Shown here: one piece after another, positions 10,014 through 22,700 of the stretch | Layout: every line of letters starts with the position of its first letter | How positions within the stretch are numbered: the first letter of the stretch is position 1 | Source: Haemonchus contortus | Lineage: Eukaryota > Nematoda > Chromadorea > Rhabditida > Trichostrongylidae | Assembly: GCA_000469685.2 (NCBI GenBank) | Contig: LS997563.1 | Coordinates: forward strand, 37,240,468-37,304,467 | Direction of reading: 5' to 3' | DNA length: 64,000 bases | Made by a program: the position numbers and the translations under genes | Notes under the pieces: generated by a model | Databases searched by the model: none | What the model saw: only the letters and a program-made list of their open reading frames with translations | What the model was told of the DNA's origin: nothing

Positions 10014-13000
10014 ATGCTCCTGACCTTAGTATCAGGGATACTAATCTTCCTTGTTCTAGTCTTCTGTACATTCCTTCCATATTGTTATCTTGTTCGTCGC
10101 AATCGGATAGATGACAGGCGAGTAATTTAATTCGTAAAGTTGGTTTGGAGTTCTGATAGCCAGACAAACCCAGCAATTCATGAAGCAACAATATAGACCA
10201 ACTCTCAGGCGTTCAAAGACATTCGATACCGTACCCCGCACGTTAGTTTTTGGTCACAAACCTTTTCGGTGCTTAACGTAACTGTGGCAGTATAATCAAT
10301 TGCATTTCCGAAAAAAAGTAACCCTTCTCGGTCATGAGCGACTAGACTGGTTGTTTGATACGAGTCTATTCATTTGTTGCAGAATCGCAAAGGTAATCAT
10401 AGTTTTGGAATTTGGACGGATCCTTTTGAAGCTTTTCGGGCCCTCTCTGCTTATAACCCAACAGATCTTTCTTCTGCAAATGAATTCAGATAAAGTATAA
10501 TGATTGGTGGACGTCAAACTCAGGTTGGCATAGATACTATTTCGACCTCTGAAACTCAAGTTTCTCTTTTTCTCTCATCTAAATTTACACTCAAGAGGCT
10601 GTGTAGTGCACGTGCCTTCGCCGGTGCCCTATCCCTTCACGAGCTATACTTATATTTCGTGTTTTCTTAGCGCCCATGGCCCCCTACGTGATGACTGGAT
10701 TAGTGAAAGACTGATCTGGACACGGCTGACTACCAGACGAGCGGATTCTGCATCTGTGAAGGGTTGTTGGCTTTGGAATATAGTCTCATCTCTTATTTAC
10801 TGAGTCTGACTTTATTCCAAGGTTCTTGGTTATCCAAAATCTTGAGCTCCACGATCTTTGTTTTTCATTCTCACCACCCTCTTCTCGAGTGGCGTATATG
10901 AATATCTCGACGTCCAGTCCTACCTCCTTTCCTTCGTATTTTTTTCATTTTTCAAGACGCCGCATTTTTCCTGTTCTGATTTCCACAGAGAGCATTACTG
11001 TGAATAGTTTTATCCACTCGGCCACTGACTCCTCTGCATTTTATCGTCCTAATCTTTGTAGCTGCGCGCTTTTCAAGTGTAATGAATGAATAATTTTGTG
11101 CACGATGCGTTACACGTTTCGGTGCTGCGAAAAAGTATTATAGATTCGATCGATATTATTGAGGTAACTTTTCCTTTCGGTCAGCAAGATCATTAGTAGA
11201 AAGATGGTAAAATACTCTGTACAAATTGCGATCCGACATTCTCAAAGAACCAACCATGCTGTCTCACGCAGAAATGTAGTGCAGGCCTTAGAGCTCTTCA
11301 AGCGGATCCATTTCCTTTGAGTTTGTAATGATTGACTCAAAATATGAAAACATCTAGGAAACATGCTAAATCTTCACTTTTCAGAGGAATAAACTCACTG
11401 TCGATTTGTAACTGTGTAGCATGTGGTATTTTCTTATCCACTTGTTTTCTTGGTTTGATACCACACGTTCGCCACCATGAGGAACTGATTCGGTGAGAAA
11501 ACACGTCATGAAACTTCATTTATTTTGTTACTTTTTTTTGAATTAAAATATATAGTAACGATTACCATTCTTTCCTCGGCTTGTGTCTTCACCACCGCCA
11601 CGGAGAGGTCAACATCATTTTTTTGCTCATGATTGCTTTCATTTTTCTGAAGTAGAGAAAGAGATTTTCTGTTGTGATTCCTCCTATGAGTGTGATCCTG
11701 AACGAAGGCCATGACTTGCTCTCGATGTCACCCAGTTGTAATGCTTACAAAAAAGGAGCATATGAAAAAAGGTGTTTGAGAAGCAGGTCTACAGCTTCAC
11801 CAACATGACTCTGAGCCTTAGTAGCTTAGTGAAACTTATCGAGGCGATACAAGTTCAAAAGCCCAGAAACCAATAGCCGCAGGTTATCATGTGCATATGG
11901 GAGCTTAAACTGTATCTATGGAAAGATTAAAAGGTTGATCCTCTTCCGTAGGATGAATAATTTCGTCGAAGGGTCGTTGAATATTAAAGCAACCTCCATC
12001 CATCGAAAAGTCACCTGCTAAGGCTCATCGACATTAACAAGGATGTGTTCGCTAAGGGTACAGTCGAACAAGCATAGGCCATGGCTGACCCTCAGCCAAG
12101 TATACTTTCCACTCTTTCTTTTACCTCATTGTCAATAAGTTGCACTAGAATTGTCTGGCATGGAAGTGAATTGGATGCAGAATGTTCGCGGAAGCTCTTC
12201 TTCGTCAAGTTTAATCCCTTAAATTTGCTTCTTGTTTCAGTAGATCCACCATTTGTGTCACTTCGATCCGGTTGAGAAAGGTGTTCTGGAACGATATGGT
12301 TACCGGACCTGCAAAGCTCGATCCTTCCCGAGTACTTCCCGTAAGATTGACGACTACAGATTATTTGACGAGCTGGAATTTTTTGAAAGAAAGGTCGTGC
12401 TCAGGGACGTCTTTTGGTCTCTCCACCTTTCTGCGTAAGGATCTTTTCACTGTAAGGGGTATTGGTTTACAATCTCTCAGGAACTCTGTGTCAAATTCAG
12501 TTGGGATAGTCCTGCTAGTCTTTTTCTGTCGCCAAGCCAGAAAGGAGAGATTAATGAGACAGTCAACGCTGTCCTTTCTTTAGCTATCATTTTGGAAATT
12601 CATGAACACCATTAGCTCTTTGTCGTGTTGTTTTTATAAATTTATCTCTTCAATTTCTCTTCGGCCCTGCAGTGCTCAATTCTAGCACTTATCAGTGATG
12701 CCTATTTCCTTGGATTTCCGCTGCTTATGATTTTATGGGCGGAGGTGATTTCGTGGCAAGTGGCGCATTTCCACACGCATGGTCACGGCAACCGCGCCTT
12801 CCATCCCTCCGCGGTCGGCTAATTGGTACCAGACCAGACTCGTCTGAGAGGTTAAAAGCACTTACAGCTACATTAGCTGGCCACCGCAAGTCGTTGTATA
12901 GATCACATAAGCATTCATTACGTCACTACGGTTCTGAAATGCGTGAGCGAATCCTCACACAAGATTGATTGACTCCCCAAGACTTCATCGTTTAGACTTT

Positions 13001-16000
13001 ATCCTTTATGAACTGATAGGAACTATAGTCTTTGTGGAGTATACATGTGACGTTGTCACGGCTCCTAAAGAATTAATTTATGTGATGTATGGTTGAGCAT
13101 TTGGGCTATGAGCTTATTCCAGGTGTGAGTGGTCAAATTTTCATTATCACATTGTCTATACCCTGTGATAGGTCTTGTCAGCCTACGTGAAATCTCCGCG
13201 TGCTATCTAATTGTAACGGATGTGTTTACATTCGTGACGATTCAAGCTGCGCGCGGCAATTTGCGCGGCGAAGTTCATAGCGATTTTGACGAATTCAGCG
13301 CCTATTATTGGGGCCCAGATTCGCTTCTACTTCATGTTTGTGCTTCAATAACAAGCGCCAGCACTGTTTGAATGGCTACGAACTTCGCCGCGCAACTTGC
13401 CGCGCACAGCTCGAATCGCACTAATGTACCGTCCCCCAACTGTAACTGATTGTGAGAGGAAGGAAAGCACGCGAGTGAGGGAAATATTAGAACAGGTGCA
13501 GGCCTTTATGCCCTTTGCAGTTTTTTCTTTACAAGCAGATGTTTCATAACTAGTTTCACAATTAACGTTCCCCTTGCGTTCCTCTTTCAAGGCATTCGCA
13601 AAACGACACGTTTTCATGGTAGAACGGTACTTTTTGGTTGTGATGCAAAATTGAAGATGGCGTTCTGTGAACAGTTACTTATCTTAAATTCAAAAACGAT
13701 GTTCTTCTCATGGAAGGGATTTCAGGACTTCGCCAGTCTATTTCATTCTATATCACTGAAATTCTGTTTTAGAGCAGGATGGAGGAAAACAGCAACGGGA
13801 AATGTATCTAATAGCAACGATACTGAGGAGCGCAGTTTATTCCTCAACACCGAATCTGTAGTTCTACTTGGATTTCTTATAATTCTCATCATAGAGCAGG
13901 TGGGCCCTCGGACTTGGTTCGCTCACTCTATCTAGATATTTTTTTAGTTTTCATAAAATTTTCAGGTAGTCCATACCTTTTCGGCTGAAAAAGCTTCTTC
14001 CAAGAATTCGCCGAATCGAGGCGATGCTTTACCGTCTTTGAGATCGCTTCTCGAAGGAGAAGACGAAGACGGTCAGCCCCTTGTTGACACCACTCTCGAT
14101 GATCATGACGATCACGTACAAGATATTGTATTCCGTTCGGTAAGAATTTATTATTTCTCTACGGTCGTCGCTGTTTGATTACAGGGTTTTCCAGCCAAGT
14201 TTGTGAGCCTTTCTTAGCCTTGCAAACAGTTTCGTCACTCCTTTTCTGTTCGTATACATTTCAGTTTATAGTAATGTGTGATCCTGGTATATGAATACTG
14301 GTCAATCATTCGCCAACGTTTCATGGCACAGCAGATGGGGATGTTCCTCGTCCGAGCTGACGCTCTTTCTGCGACGAACGTTTCCCGTGGCAGTCAACCT
14401 CGTCTCGCACGCATGAAACTTTGAAATCCAACTTCGTCGGCGCTGAATCCATCGTCCCAGTCAAAGGGTTCTATGAATGAATTTGCTTGCCTCATTAGTT
14501 TCTTCATCGCTTGGTCGTGCTGATTGAAGGTGAACGCACTCAACGCTGTGAGAAAGTACCCGCGGCGCCCTGATGATTGTAGACTTAGATATGTCAAACG
14601 TAGTCAGACACTTTTCCTTGAGCTCCTTGCATTACATATTATAAAAAGTGGGAGAATTATGAAAATGGTTGCAGGGCTCACGAAATAGATTGTAGTGTTC
14701 ATGGTAATGGGTACTCAGTTTTTCCTTTTTGGCGAAATTATTCACTACTGCAAACTGAAGCAACCCCCCCCCCCCCCCCACCTGCAATTTATAGCATTAC
14801 AGAGAGTGTGGAAAGTGGAGGAAGAATTATATTACGTATAAAAAATTATAAGATCTGTGCCTCCGAAAAACGGACGGGTCACGAGCAGAAAGTTCCAGAA
14901 CAAACGGAATGGACTATATGCTCGCAAAAAGATCGACCCTCAATGCTGTAAAAGGTGTAAAAGTACCGCCTGGTGAAGATTCAGCTCCACAACACAGACC
15001 TCTCACAGCAAGCATAGCCACTGAGCTTTCCAAAAAATAATAGAATTGTTGGAGAGGCTTGATATGGATTCCGAAGAGAAAATTAAGCGTGGTTCTGGAA
15101 CGATGAAGTTCAGCGTGTTGTGAGACAGAAGAAAGCTGCTTACAAGCGCTGGCAAAAGACGTGAGCTCCAGTAGACCAAGCTGCCTATAGAAGTTGCAGG
15201 AGGGTCGTAAGAGCTGCCGCAGTGAGGGCGAAGAATACGGTTATCAGGTTCTCTTGTATGAGTATTCTTTCAACTCATCAAGTCATTGGACTTCTTGAGA
15301 CCTAGAGTCGGTTGTGACTTTTTACGGTTCCAGTTATAATTGAAAGCAAATACCTTCCTGATGGATTTGGGGAGGTATGTGAAGTAGTGGTGCCCATATT
15401 GATAGTGGAAAGTACAAACTCCACTTGAGTATCTAAGTTGTTGGAAGAACCTGTGGTTTGAAAGTTCTGAAGCTAACACAATAACTTAAAATGCACTTGT
15501 TGCAGAGAAATGCAACACTCTGAGCGATTTTTATAAAAACATTCTCAGAGTCTTCCATTTTCAAGCAGTATTTCAGTCTTCTCCCATAGACTGTGGACCC
15601 CACCATGCAGGGCATAGCCATGGTGCTTCTGCAGATGGAATTTCCGCTCGTACGCTCTTCCTTTTGTTCGGGCTGTCTACTCACTCGTTTTTCGAAGGAA
15701 TCGCTTTGGGTGTTCAGGTAGTCTCGGAATTTCATTCTCACAGTGCTTCAGATGAATATTACAGATATACAGATTATTATATACATGTATGCAGATTTTA
15801 CTGATTTTTTGCAGCATGATAAAGAAGATTTCATGAACATCCTGATTGCCGTGATGTTCCATGAGGTATGTTATTTCCCATTATTTGAACTTCTGTTGTG
15901 GGCAAATGAAACTCTTCACATAATAGTGGAAAACGGTCAAAATTTAAGACAATTGTTCCCCTGGTAGGTGGTTTTCTCAGAACCCACCTGCGTTTATTTA

Positions 16001-18099
16001 TACCATCTTGTTTATCTATACATTTTAGAGATCTGAAAAAATCGAACGTTAGAGCCGTTTTGCACTCTTTGTTCCAGTAGAACTTGAAAGTGGTCAAAGG
16101 TCATAGTTTCTTTGAGTATGTATTATAAACTGCTGTTTACTGGGGACTGCCCATTTGAAACTGATTCGTACCCGAAGCAACACCGACAATCGACCACTTT
16201 ATTCCTCCTCAAACTTGGGTAATTAAACCAAGGTTATAACGGAGAAGAAACCATTTAATCGACCGAATTGATTAAAGCATAACATACGGTAACGAGGTGA
16301 GATACAAACAAGTAGGCTAAAGAGAAACAAATCAATGATACAGTCGGAAAGTCCTAGGAAGCGGTCTGTGTGCGGCTTTTATACTGTTGCCCAGCTGTGT
16401 TACTTTTTGACTTTCTAGGGATCGCGCACGTGTAAGCTGTTTTTGTATTGCTTGTCTGACTCGCTTCTGCGATACCATTTGAATTTACACATGAAGAAAA
16501 TTGGAAGGCCAAATTGTATAGCGATTGATTTCCGAAGTTGGGGCCATTGCGTGCGTATGGGTCCTGGGGCGAACAACTGACTACGGTGGACAAAAACTCA
16601 TTCACTCATAAGCATAAGTTAACAAAAAAAACTTGTAATAGCAAAAATAGCCATCTTTTTCGCCTCTTGAGGTAGAAAATCAGAATAAGGATCGCAGCAG
16701 CAAAAAGAATAACAGAAATAAAAGACTGGGAGAGAACATCGCCCCGAAACTCGTCCGACATGACATCGATCGGGGGGCGGGAAGATCCGGTAACAGGGCT
16801 CCCACCATGCTCTAGCTGTTGGGTTTTGGGACTCAATAGCGTCCTTCCTGTTACTCTTGAGAGCCGCTGGGTATTCCTAGGAGGAAACCATTTTTATCGT
16901 GAACGGGTCTTTAAGTCCGCGGCAAGTCTTTTACATTAAGCACCACCTTCTTTTGGTGCCTTCTCTTCCAGGGAAACGAATAGATCGCCGTTTTCGGTTA
17001 TAGTAAAGGATCCAGCTCTAGTAGTTCGTTATAATGTGATCAAGAAAAGGGTCCTCCAACGGGCAGAACGAGTGGCAAGGAAGGAGGCGAAGCAAGTGAG
17101 AAAATCTGGGAAAGACCAAAGAGTATACGAAGTTCAACGAGAAAGGGTAGTGGACAAGCGCAGTTGCCCAAAGAGTTGGTTACCGAAAGTTGCTTCGCAC
17201 TATTATCATGCGTCACGAGTGGTTGACTTCATGGGTGTATGTGGACGTCGCCGACGGTCCAAAGCTTAAAATTCCACCTTGGCGTCGTTACTATAAATGC
17301 AGGCTTTAGGCGAACGTTTTTTAAAGTTTTCAACGCATGCGCTCCAATGTGCACCCTATGGTCTCTTGTGGCATCGTTGGTGGCATAGACTCTAAGGTCA
17401 TTTTTAAGTTGTATTATGCCTTCACTTCTAAGACCACCAGATTTGTGAACGGTTTCATTACGAGTCTCGAAAACGCAGAATACTTGAATTTGCATTTATT
17501 TCCAAAGGTATCCTGTTTGAAGGCGGTGGTACTACCTATTGTTTATAGGTGCTATGTTGTGTTGCATATGGTGTGTCAATGGCTCAGCAGCATACACCTG
17601 TACGGGCCGCCTTGCCAACTGTCTTGATTCTTTCGGCCAGTATTCCATCAGGGATGATCACCGCTCTCTTGGTAAAATCTTTCAAAACTACTTTTTATTT
17701 GAGCTTAATTTTACTTCAGCAGTATGTTGATGTCGCAATTATCTGCATATTCCTTAGTGTTAAATGACTCTCTAGGTTGATCAGATTAACTCGAATTCGC
17801 TCATGCTGCGATTTGTTCTCGAAGGCTTAGCAGGTGGTGTATTCGTGTACGTCGCATGCGTTGAAATGCTGAGTGTTGAACTGGGCCACTCACAGGGGCA
17901 TAGCCACACCGGAGGGCACGGTCACAACAATGGTCACGGACCGCAGCCATCGCCTTACCAAGTATATTTTAAGGTTCTTTTCATTGATTGGATGTAATTT
18001 TAATGAAGCTACTTTCAGGGTTTGGTGAAAGCAGCGGCAGTGGTTTCTGGAGTTCTTCTTTTCTTGGGATTGAAAATAGCTCGTGGTCGGCATTTTTAG
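10014..18099 (+). CDS. ZIP-family (SLC39) divalent metal transporter, ZIP1/2/3-like
   Basis: Recognised exons: 10014-10117, 13773-13899, 13966-14139, 15577-15717, 15815-15865, 17549-17671, 17776-17961 and 18019-18099. The family imports zinc or related metals into the cytoplasm. The diagnostic helix pair is present: HSFFEGIALGVQ (helix 4) and ILIAVMFHE then VLCCVAYGVSMAQ (helix 5), followed by LILSASIPSGMI (helix 6), LEGLAGGVFVYVACVEML (helix 7) and AAAVVSGVLLFLGLKIA (helix 8). Helix 3 is VVLLGFLIILIIEQVV. Histidine-rich stretches lie before helix 4 (HHAGHSHG) and, unusually, between helices 7 and 8 (GHSQGHSHTGGHGHNNGHG). The first exon supplies helix 1 (LVSGILIFLVLVF) and ends at a possible GC donor, ACAG|GCGAGT. 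It joins 13773 in phase, but helix 2 is then absent and I could not find an exon for it in the 3.6-kb intron. Confidence 0.88.
12739..12968 (+). repeat. SINE-like element, second copy
   Basis: It shares with the copy at 8683 the opening GCGGAGGTG, the block CCTTCCATCCCT, an AATTGGTA motif, GACTCGTCTG, and the order of the following landmarks (AAAAGCACTTACA, GGCCACCGCAAGTCGTTGTAT, CATAAGCATTCATTACGTC). The B-box part has decayed beyond recognition. It lies in the first ZIP intron. Confidence 0.6.
13228..13430. repeat. Fold-back (palindromic) MITE-like element
   Basis: Two arms of about 80 bases face each other. The best part of the left arm is GCGCGGCAATTTGCGCGGCG (from 13253), and the right arm carries its near-perfect reverse complement at about 13389-13408. 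The match continues outwards to CATTCGTGAC-GATTC versus GAATCGCACTAATG and inwards to CGCCTATTATTG versus CAATAACAAGCG. No coding capacity. It lies in the ZIP first intron, 340 bp before the second exon found. Confidence 0.6.
14764..14779 (+). repeat. Homopolymer run of sixteen C
   Basis: Uninterrupted cytosines in the ZIP intron between exons 13966-14139 and 15577-15717. Length is likely polymorphic or subject to assembly error. Confidence 0.9.
14868..15262 (+). mobile_element. RTE-type non-LTR retrotransposon relic (endonuclease to RT linker)
   Basis: Translated pieces read VPPGEDSAPQHRPLT, then after frame changes WNDEVQRVVRQKKAAYKRWQ, DQAAYRSCRRVVRAAVRAAK and NTVIR. These follow the order of the end of the apurinic-type endonuclease and the basic linker before the reverse transcriptase in nematode RTE elements. 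Stops and frameshifts interrupt it and neither end is present, so it is a dead fragment, sense to the ZIP gene and inside an intron. Confidence 0.7.
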
Positions 18100-19717
18100 C
18101 AGACGTTCTCAGTCTAATAACTAATAGTGGTTTTATGCGCAACTCATCTTTCCGGTCCTTCTTTCTGGAACATTTTTTCAGACTTTTATATGTGGCTTGC
18201 CATAATCTGTGAAACTGTCTCGAAATTGATCTTTTTTGAAACAGAAACTGTCAATAGCCTTAGCAGGATCAAGATTGTGAAGAAAGTACCACCTGATCCA
18301 GGCCAACGATCCATTCCCTCTTCCACGAAGCGGTTAATAGTTGTTGCCAAAATATTCAGCAAAAAGCTCGTTGTTGCAGCTTTAATTTCCTGATTTTCTC
18401 CTTGATATGTTCTCGATGAAAGCGAGAAAATGGTAGTTCCAAAGGCAAAGTCTGAGCTGTAATGATTTTCGCTAGACTTCACTTCAAATTGAACCCTATG
18501 AGATGGTTCCACGTTCATTCTCCCCAGAAAACTTCTCACACGAGCATAACGTTTCTGTGCCCTCCGCTTCTGGAGTCTGTTCTGGCCTTTGTCCTTGAGT
18601 ACTGTCTGTAGTTTCGGCTCAAGAGCTTCTATCTGTAGTTTCGACTCGGGAGCGGGTCCGTATTGGAGGAGGGGGCGGCGCGAGTGATCTTTTAAAAGAC
18701 AACAAGAGTTTTCCCATTCTCTTGGACTCAAATTTGCAATATCATAGAGCTGTTGTCTTATATAATAGTTATATGTAAACCAACTTCGCATAAAGCTTAG
18801 AAATCCTTGAAATAGTTCGAAAATTTGATCAATTTCGGGACAATGTTATCAATTGCTCTTTCTCTTTTCGCATTTCTTCAATAGACGTTGAGGATTGCCT
18901 CAGCTTTAACTATTGTTGGTCGATCTCTTTCTCTCTATGGTATTTTTGTTTGTCCTTCACTATTTTGGACTTTTGTTCCACGTTCCATCTAGTCATTGCA
19001 TGAATTCCTTTCATGAAATGTTTATTTTTTATTTTTGTCTTGCATTGATTGTTTGGTGAATATTTTGGTGACCTCGCATTCACAATGCAACTAAAAATGA
19101 CGTGTTTCTGTAATGAAAATCTTATGGTGAGCTGTGTTACCTTATGTCAAGATCGGTGAAACTAACACCAGTCCTTCCTCAAACCTGATAGATGATAGTT
19201 TAATGTGATAGATGATAGTTTAATGGGACTATATATTATTTTTTACCTTAGGAGCACCCTCAAGGTGAATGCTCGACTTCCATGTCTTCTCTTCTGAGGC
19301 TTTCGATATAATCCAAGATACAGCCTACTACAATGCAATCTACAAAGATATAGGGTGGCTGGATGTTTCTCATACTTTCGTCTTCTATCATTAAAGACAC
19401 AGTTCATGATAATTTTGAGATATCCTGTTTGAGATAGAAACTGTTGGTGGAGAATGGCGCATTGGAGACAAAGAAAGCAAGGAACTTCACGGAAAACAGA
19501 TCTCTGAAAGTGAAGAAAATAGAGGTTTTCACAATGGCGTAGATTACATAGAGTGATTTTCGTACGAGATTGCATTTGTTACGATTGCGTGAGGAGCTGA
19601 CTACATTAATCCAAGAATGTCCAAAACTGCCTTCTACTGTGTCGTGGGGTCCTGTGAACGTTGCAACCTCTACGACGTCGGTAAAACTCGTCCGCTTTTG
19701 GGTGTGGCGCACAGCCG
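18100..19717. other. Intergenic stretch between ZIP and the DAMT-1-like gene
   Basis: Apart from one long minus-strand ORF (18186-18791, listed separately) I see no supported gene. A short direct duplication, GATAGATGATAGTTTAATG twice, lies at about 19188-19224. The last few hundred bases contain two alternative start codons for the downstream methyltransferase gene (19617 and 19718). Confidence 0.4.
18186..18791 (-). CDS. Long uninterrupted ORF, unrecognised
   Basis: A 201-codon ORF, the longest uninterrupted reading frame in the window, begins MRSWFTYNYYIRQQLYDIAN and ends KKINFETVSQIMASHI. A basic middle (KRRAQKRYARVRSFLGRM) is followed by a hydrophobic segment (TFFTILILLRLLTVSVS). I recognise no family. 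An acceptor-like AAGACAACAG at about 18750 could mark the start of an exon, so the true start may differ. It is tail-to-tail with the ZIP gene. The alternative is a chance ORF or a decayed repeat; length alone argues mildly against chance. Confidence 0.3.
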   Translation of the reverse strand: MRSWFTYNYYIRQQLYDIANLSPREWENSCCLLKDHSRRPLLQYGPAPESKLQIEALEPKLQTVLKDKGQNRLQKRRAQKRYARVRSFLGRMNVEPSHRVQFEVKSSENHYSSDFAFGTTIFSLSSRTYQGENQEIKAATTSFLLNILATTINRFVEEGMDRWPGSGGTFFTILILLRLLTVSVSKKINFETVSQIMASHI

Positions 19718-22700
19718 ATGCAATCTTTCAGCCTTTATGACGACCCTATCTGGGCTCCTTTCCTGGGCGACTCGTCACATGTAGTATACTTTGGGGCCAG
19801 AGATTCATCCTAAGGGGATATTTCAGAATCCATACCTATCGTGAACTCTGTCTTTAGGTACAGCATGAAGAATGAAATATTGTTCAACTTGTGTAATTTA
19901 GTGTACAACTAGACGCGCAGCTTTTTGCGATCAACGGCCCATTTATGCTGGATAGCCAATTTGAAGCATCGAAGAGACCAGATCGAAGAGTGCGAAAGCG
20001 GAAGCGTCAGTCATGGCAAAATGCGAAAAATGTTGAAGTGGGTTGCCAAAATCGTTGTCAAACGTAGATGCATTAAAACATGACTTTTCTTAAGGAAATT
20101 CACTTCGATTTCTCGATTCTACCTCTTCTCATACTCTCCGAATCGCTAGTAATCGACCACTTTCTAATAATTCATTTGACGGACTTCCCAGTTTTTGAAT
20201 CGATGAGGCGAATTGAGAGCAGTTTTGTGTAGAAGGATACGAAGGCAGACTTGTTCACTGGGTAGTCCCAATATGAATTTTATAGATCGATAACATTCGA
20301 ATATACGAGCTACACATTCAGTGCCGTTAACCTAATCAGTCGGGTCAATCAGGCTCCCCTTCTTCCCGTGTTGAAATGGCCTCCCCGCCTGCACCACCCA
20401 TGAAATTTGAGCGGTCTAGGTCCACGGGAACAGGAGCTATGTACTTCCACACAAACTCAGCTACAGTCGGCCAGTAGACAGAGTCCGGTCCTGCCGCCAG
20501 CATAAGTGTTCCCACCCTGCCACCTGTGCTCCTACAGAATTTGAACGCTCTAGTTCCACGGGGACAGGAGTTATGATTTTCCAAAATGTTTCATGAAGCA
20601 TTGCATTTTTGGAGAATGCCTCGCCCACCGGGGGTGGGTCTTCTCTAGCCACCTTTGAACCCCAGTTTTGAAGCCGTCTTGTGACTGAATTTGAAATCGT
20701 AGTCCTCAGTACAGCTCATTTCGATGCAAGCCACACTCACTGTGGGCGAGGCTCTCCCAAGCTGTTGTGTGCTTTAGACTTCTCGAGATATGGCCCACCC
20801 ATCCCACGCTTGACCCGGTCTCTCCAGGCAGATCTAAAGAAGCTAAGGAATTTCGTGTCAGATATACATAACGACAGACAGACAGAACGACAGACGAAGC
20901 GTTTTATAGCAAATTGGATGGCACACTCCAAAGACAAATGAATCATTTTGAGCACCTTAAAGGATATTAGGCAGTACCATGAATATCATTAGTGGTTATT
21001 CTGTCTATTCCATCGTAAAATCTTTGATCTGGTTTCAGGAGATCAACAGGATCGAGAAGCTATCGAAGGACATCCACGCTGAAGGACTTCGCATAGCATT
21101 TTTTAGTGCCCAGGTCGTTAAGGACAACAATCATCAAGCGAGGGAAAAGGCTCGTGAAGTCTGTGATCGCAGCATAAAGATGTATCGCCCTGCAACAATC
21201 GCTTCAAATGAGATAATTACATTGAGCGATAACAGGCAAGCAATCAACTAGATTTACATTCAATAAGCTGACAATTTCGTGCAAGTCAGTTGACTATTAG
21301 TTCACTCGAAAGGCTAACTCCGCACTTTCCACTTTCTCTACTAACCCATTCGGCTTTTCCCAATTTGATAGTTGACTTTAAAACCCGATACACCTGATAG
21401 AAGGAGTGTTCGCAGTCAAACTTTAAATTGAAGAATGAGTAGATGGATAATTTTAGTGCCAGGACAGTCATATACCAAATAGTAGCATCTCACTGTTATC
21501 TGTAGTGTATTTGCAGTCCCTTTATCCTTGAAGAAGAATTCTGCATGCTGAATTCCTGGTACAAAAACGATTCGGACCACTGCATTCGTCTGCAACTTTC
21601 TGGTAAGTTCTTCCCACTTACTTCTTCTAGAAAGGAAGTACCATCTCAGGGCCATCAAAATTTGAAAGGTAATCGATCGAATATTGTAGGAAGAAGGAGT
21701 GATTCCACCACAACCCATTATGTTCCACCAGGAGCTACATTTCACATTGGTTCTGTCTCGGATGTCCGAAATTTTGCCTCTATCAACGGTAATTCTGTTT
21801 CCAAAGCTTGGTGTTTTAAGAAGGTCGTAAAAAGAAAACTATGAACTCATGCTATGCGCAACGACCAGTTTGAGAGATTGCTGAACATGACATGCTGATT
21901 TCACTGAACACTGTTGCCTTCACAGACATTTTCGGTAGCACTCATTCTAAACCTACCCTATCATGATGGACTGGTTGGCTTGGATTTCCAGGCCATGTGT
22001 AATTCTCCACCTGATTCCTCTCGAAATCAAATTCTGTAGTTCTTGTTACATTTTCGGGATAACTCTGAGCTCAGGAGAACAGCCAGTATTACTTGTTCAA
22101 GTGCTGCACATTCGTGATATATCACTCAGGTAATTTTTAAAGCGTTGATGACTGGTGGTCTAACAGCGCGGAGGTAGATTTGGTGTTCTGAACCGCCTAT
22201 CTTCTCCTCTTATATTAAGGCGCCCCTTTCCATCGGCATGTTCACATGCAGGGATCCCCTCCAACTGCTGAATTTTCTCGTTGCGCTCCTTTTTTTTCAT
22301 GAAGCATTTGGAGTGTACTGCATGCACGGTCGATTCTGCGCCCATCTTCTCACAAATGCTCTTGAAAGCAGAGGGAAGCAAAATTCAGTCACACCGTATT
22401 GTACCTGCTAGGCTAAACATAATATTCACTTATTTTTGCACTCAATTTTTTTAAAGAAAATCCTTGCAGGGTTACTATTCGATTTGGTTGTCATAGATCC
22501 TCCATGGAACAATCTTTGTGTGAAACGTCAGCAAAGGTGAGCGGCAATTTTCCGCTAGACATCTTCTTTCTGAGGGTAGCCATGAGGGCCATTTTTTGAG
22601 CTCCAAAATATTATATGACCTTGCGTTGGCCTAAGTGTAGTAATGATGAAAAAACTTAGCTCTCTAGTACCATCGAAAATTCCTCACTCTTCTTTGTTCT

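Noticed and set aside
17549..17767. Separate small membrane protein
   Set aside because: It is the helix 5-6 exon of the ZIP gene read through its donor at 17672.
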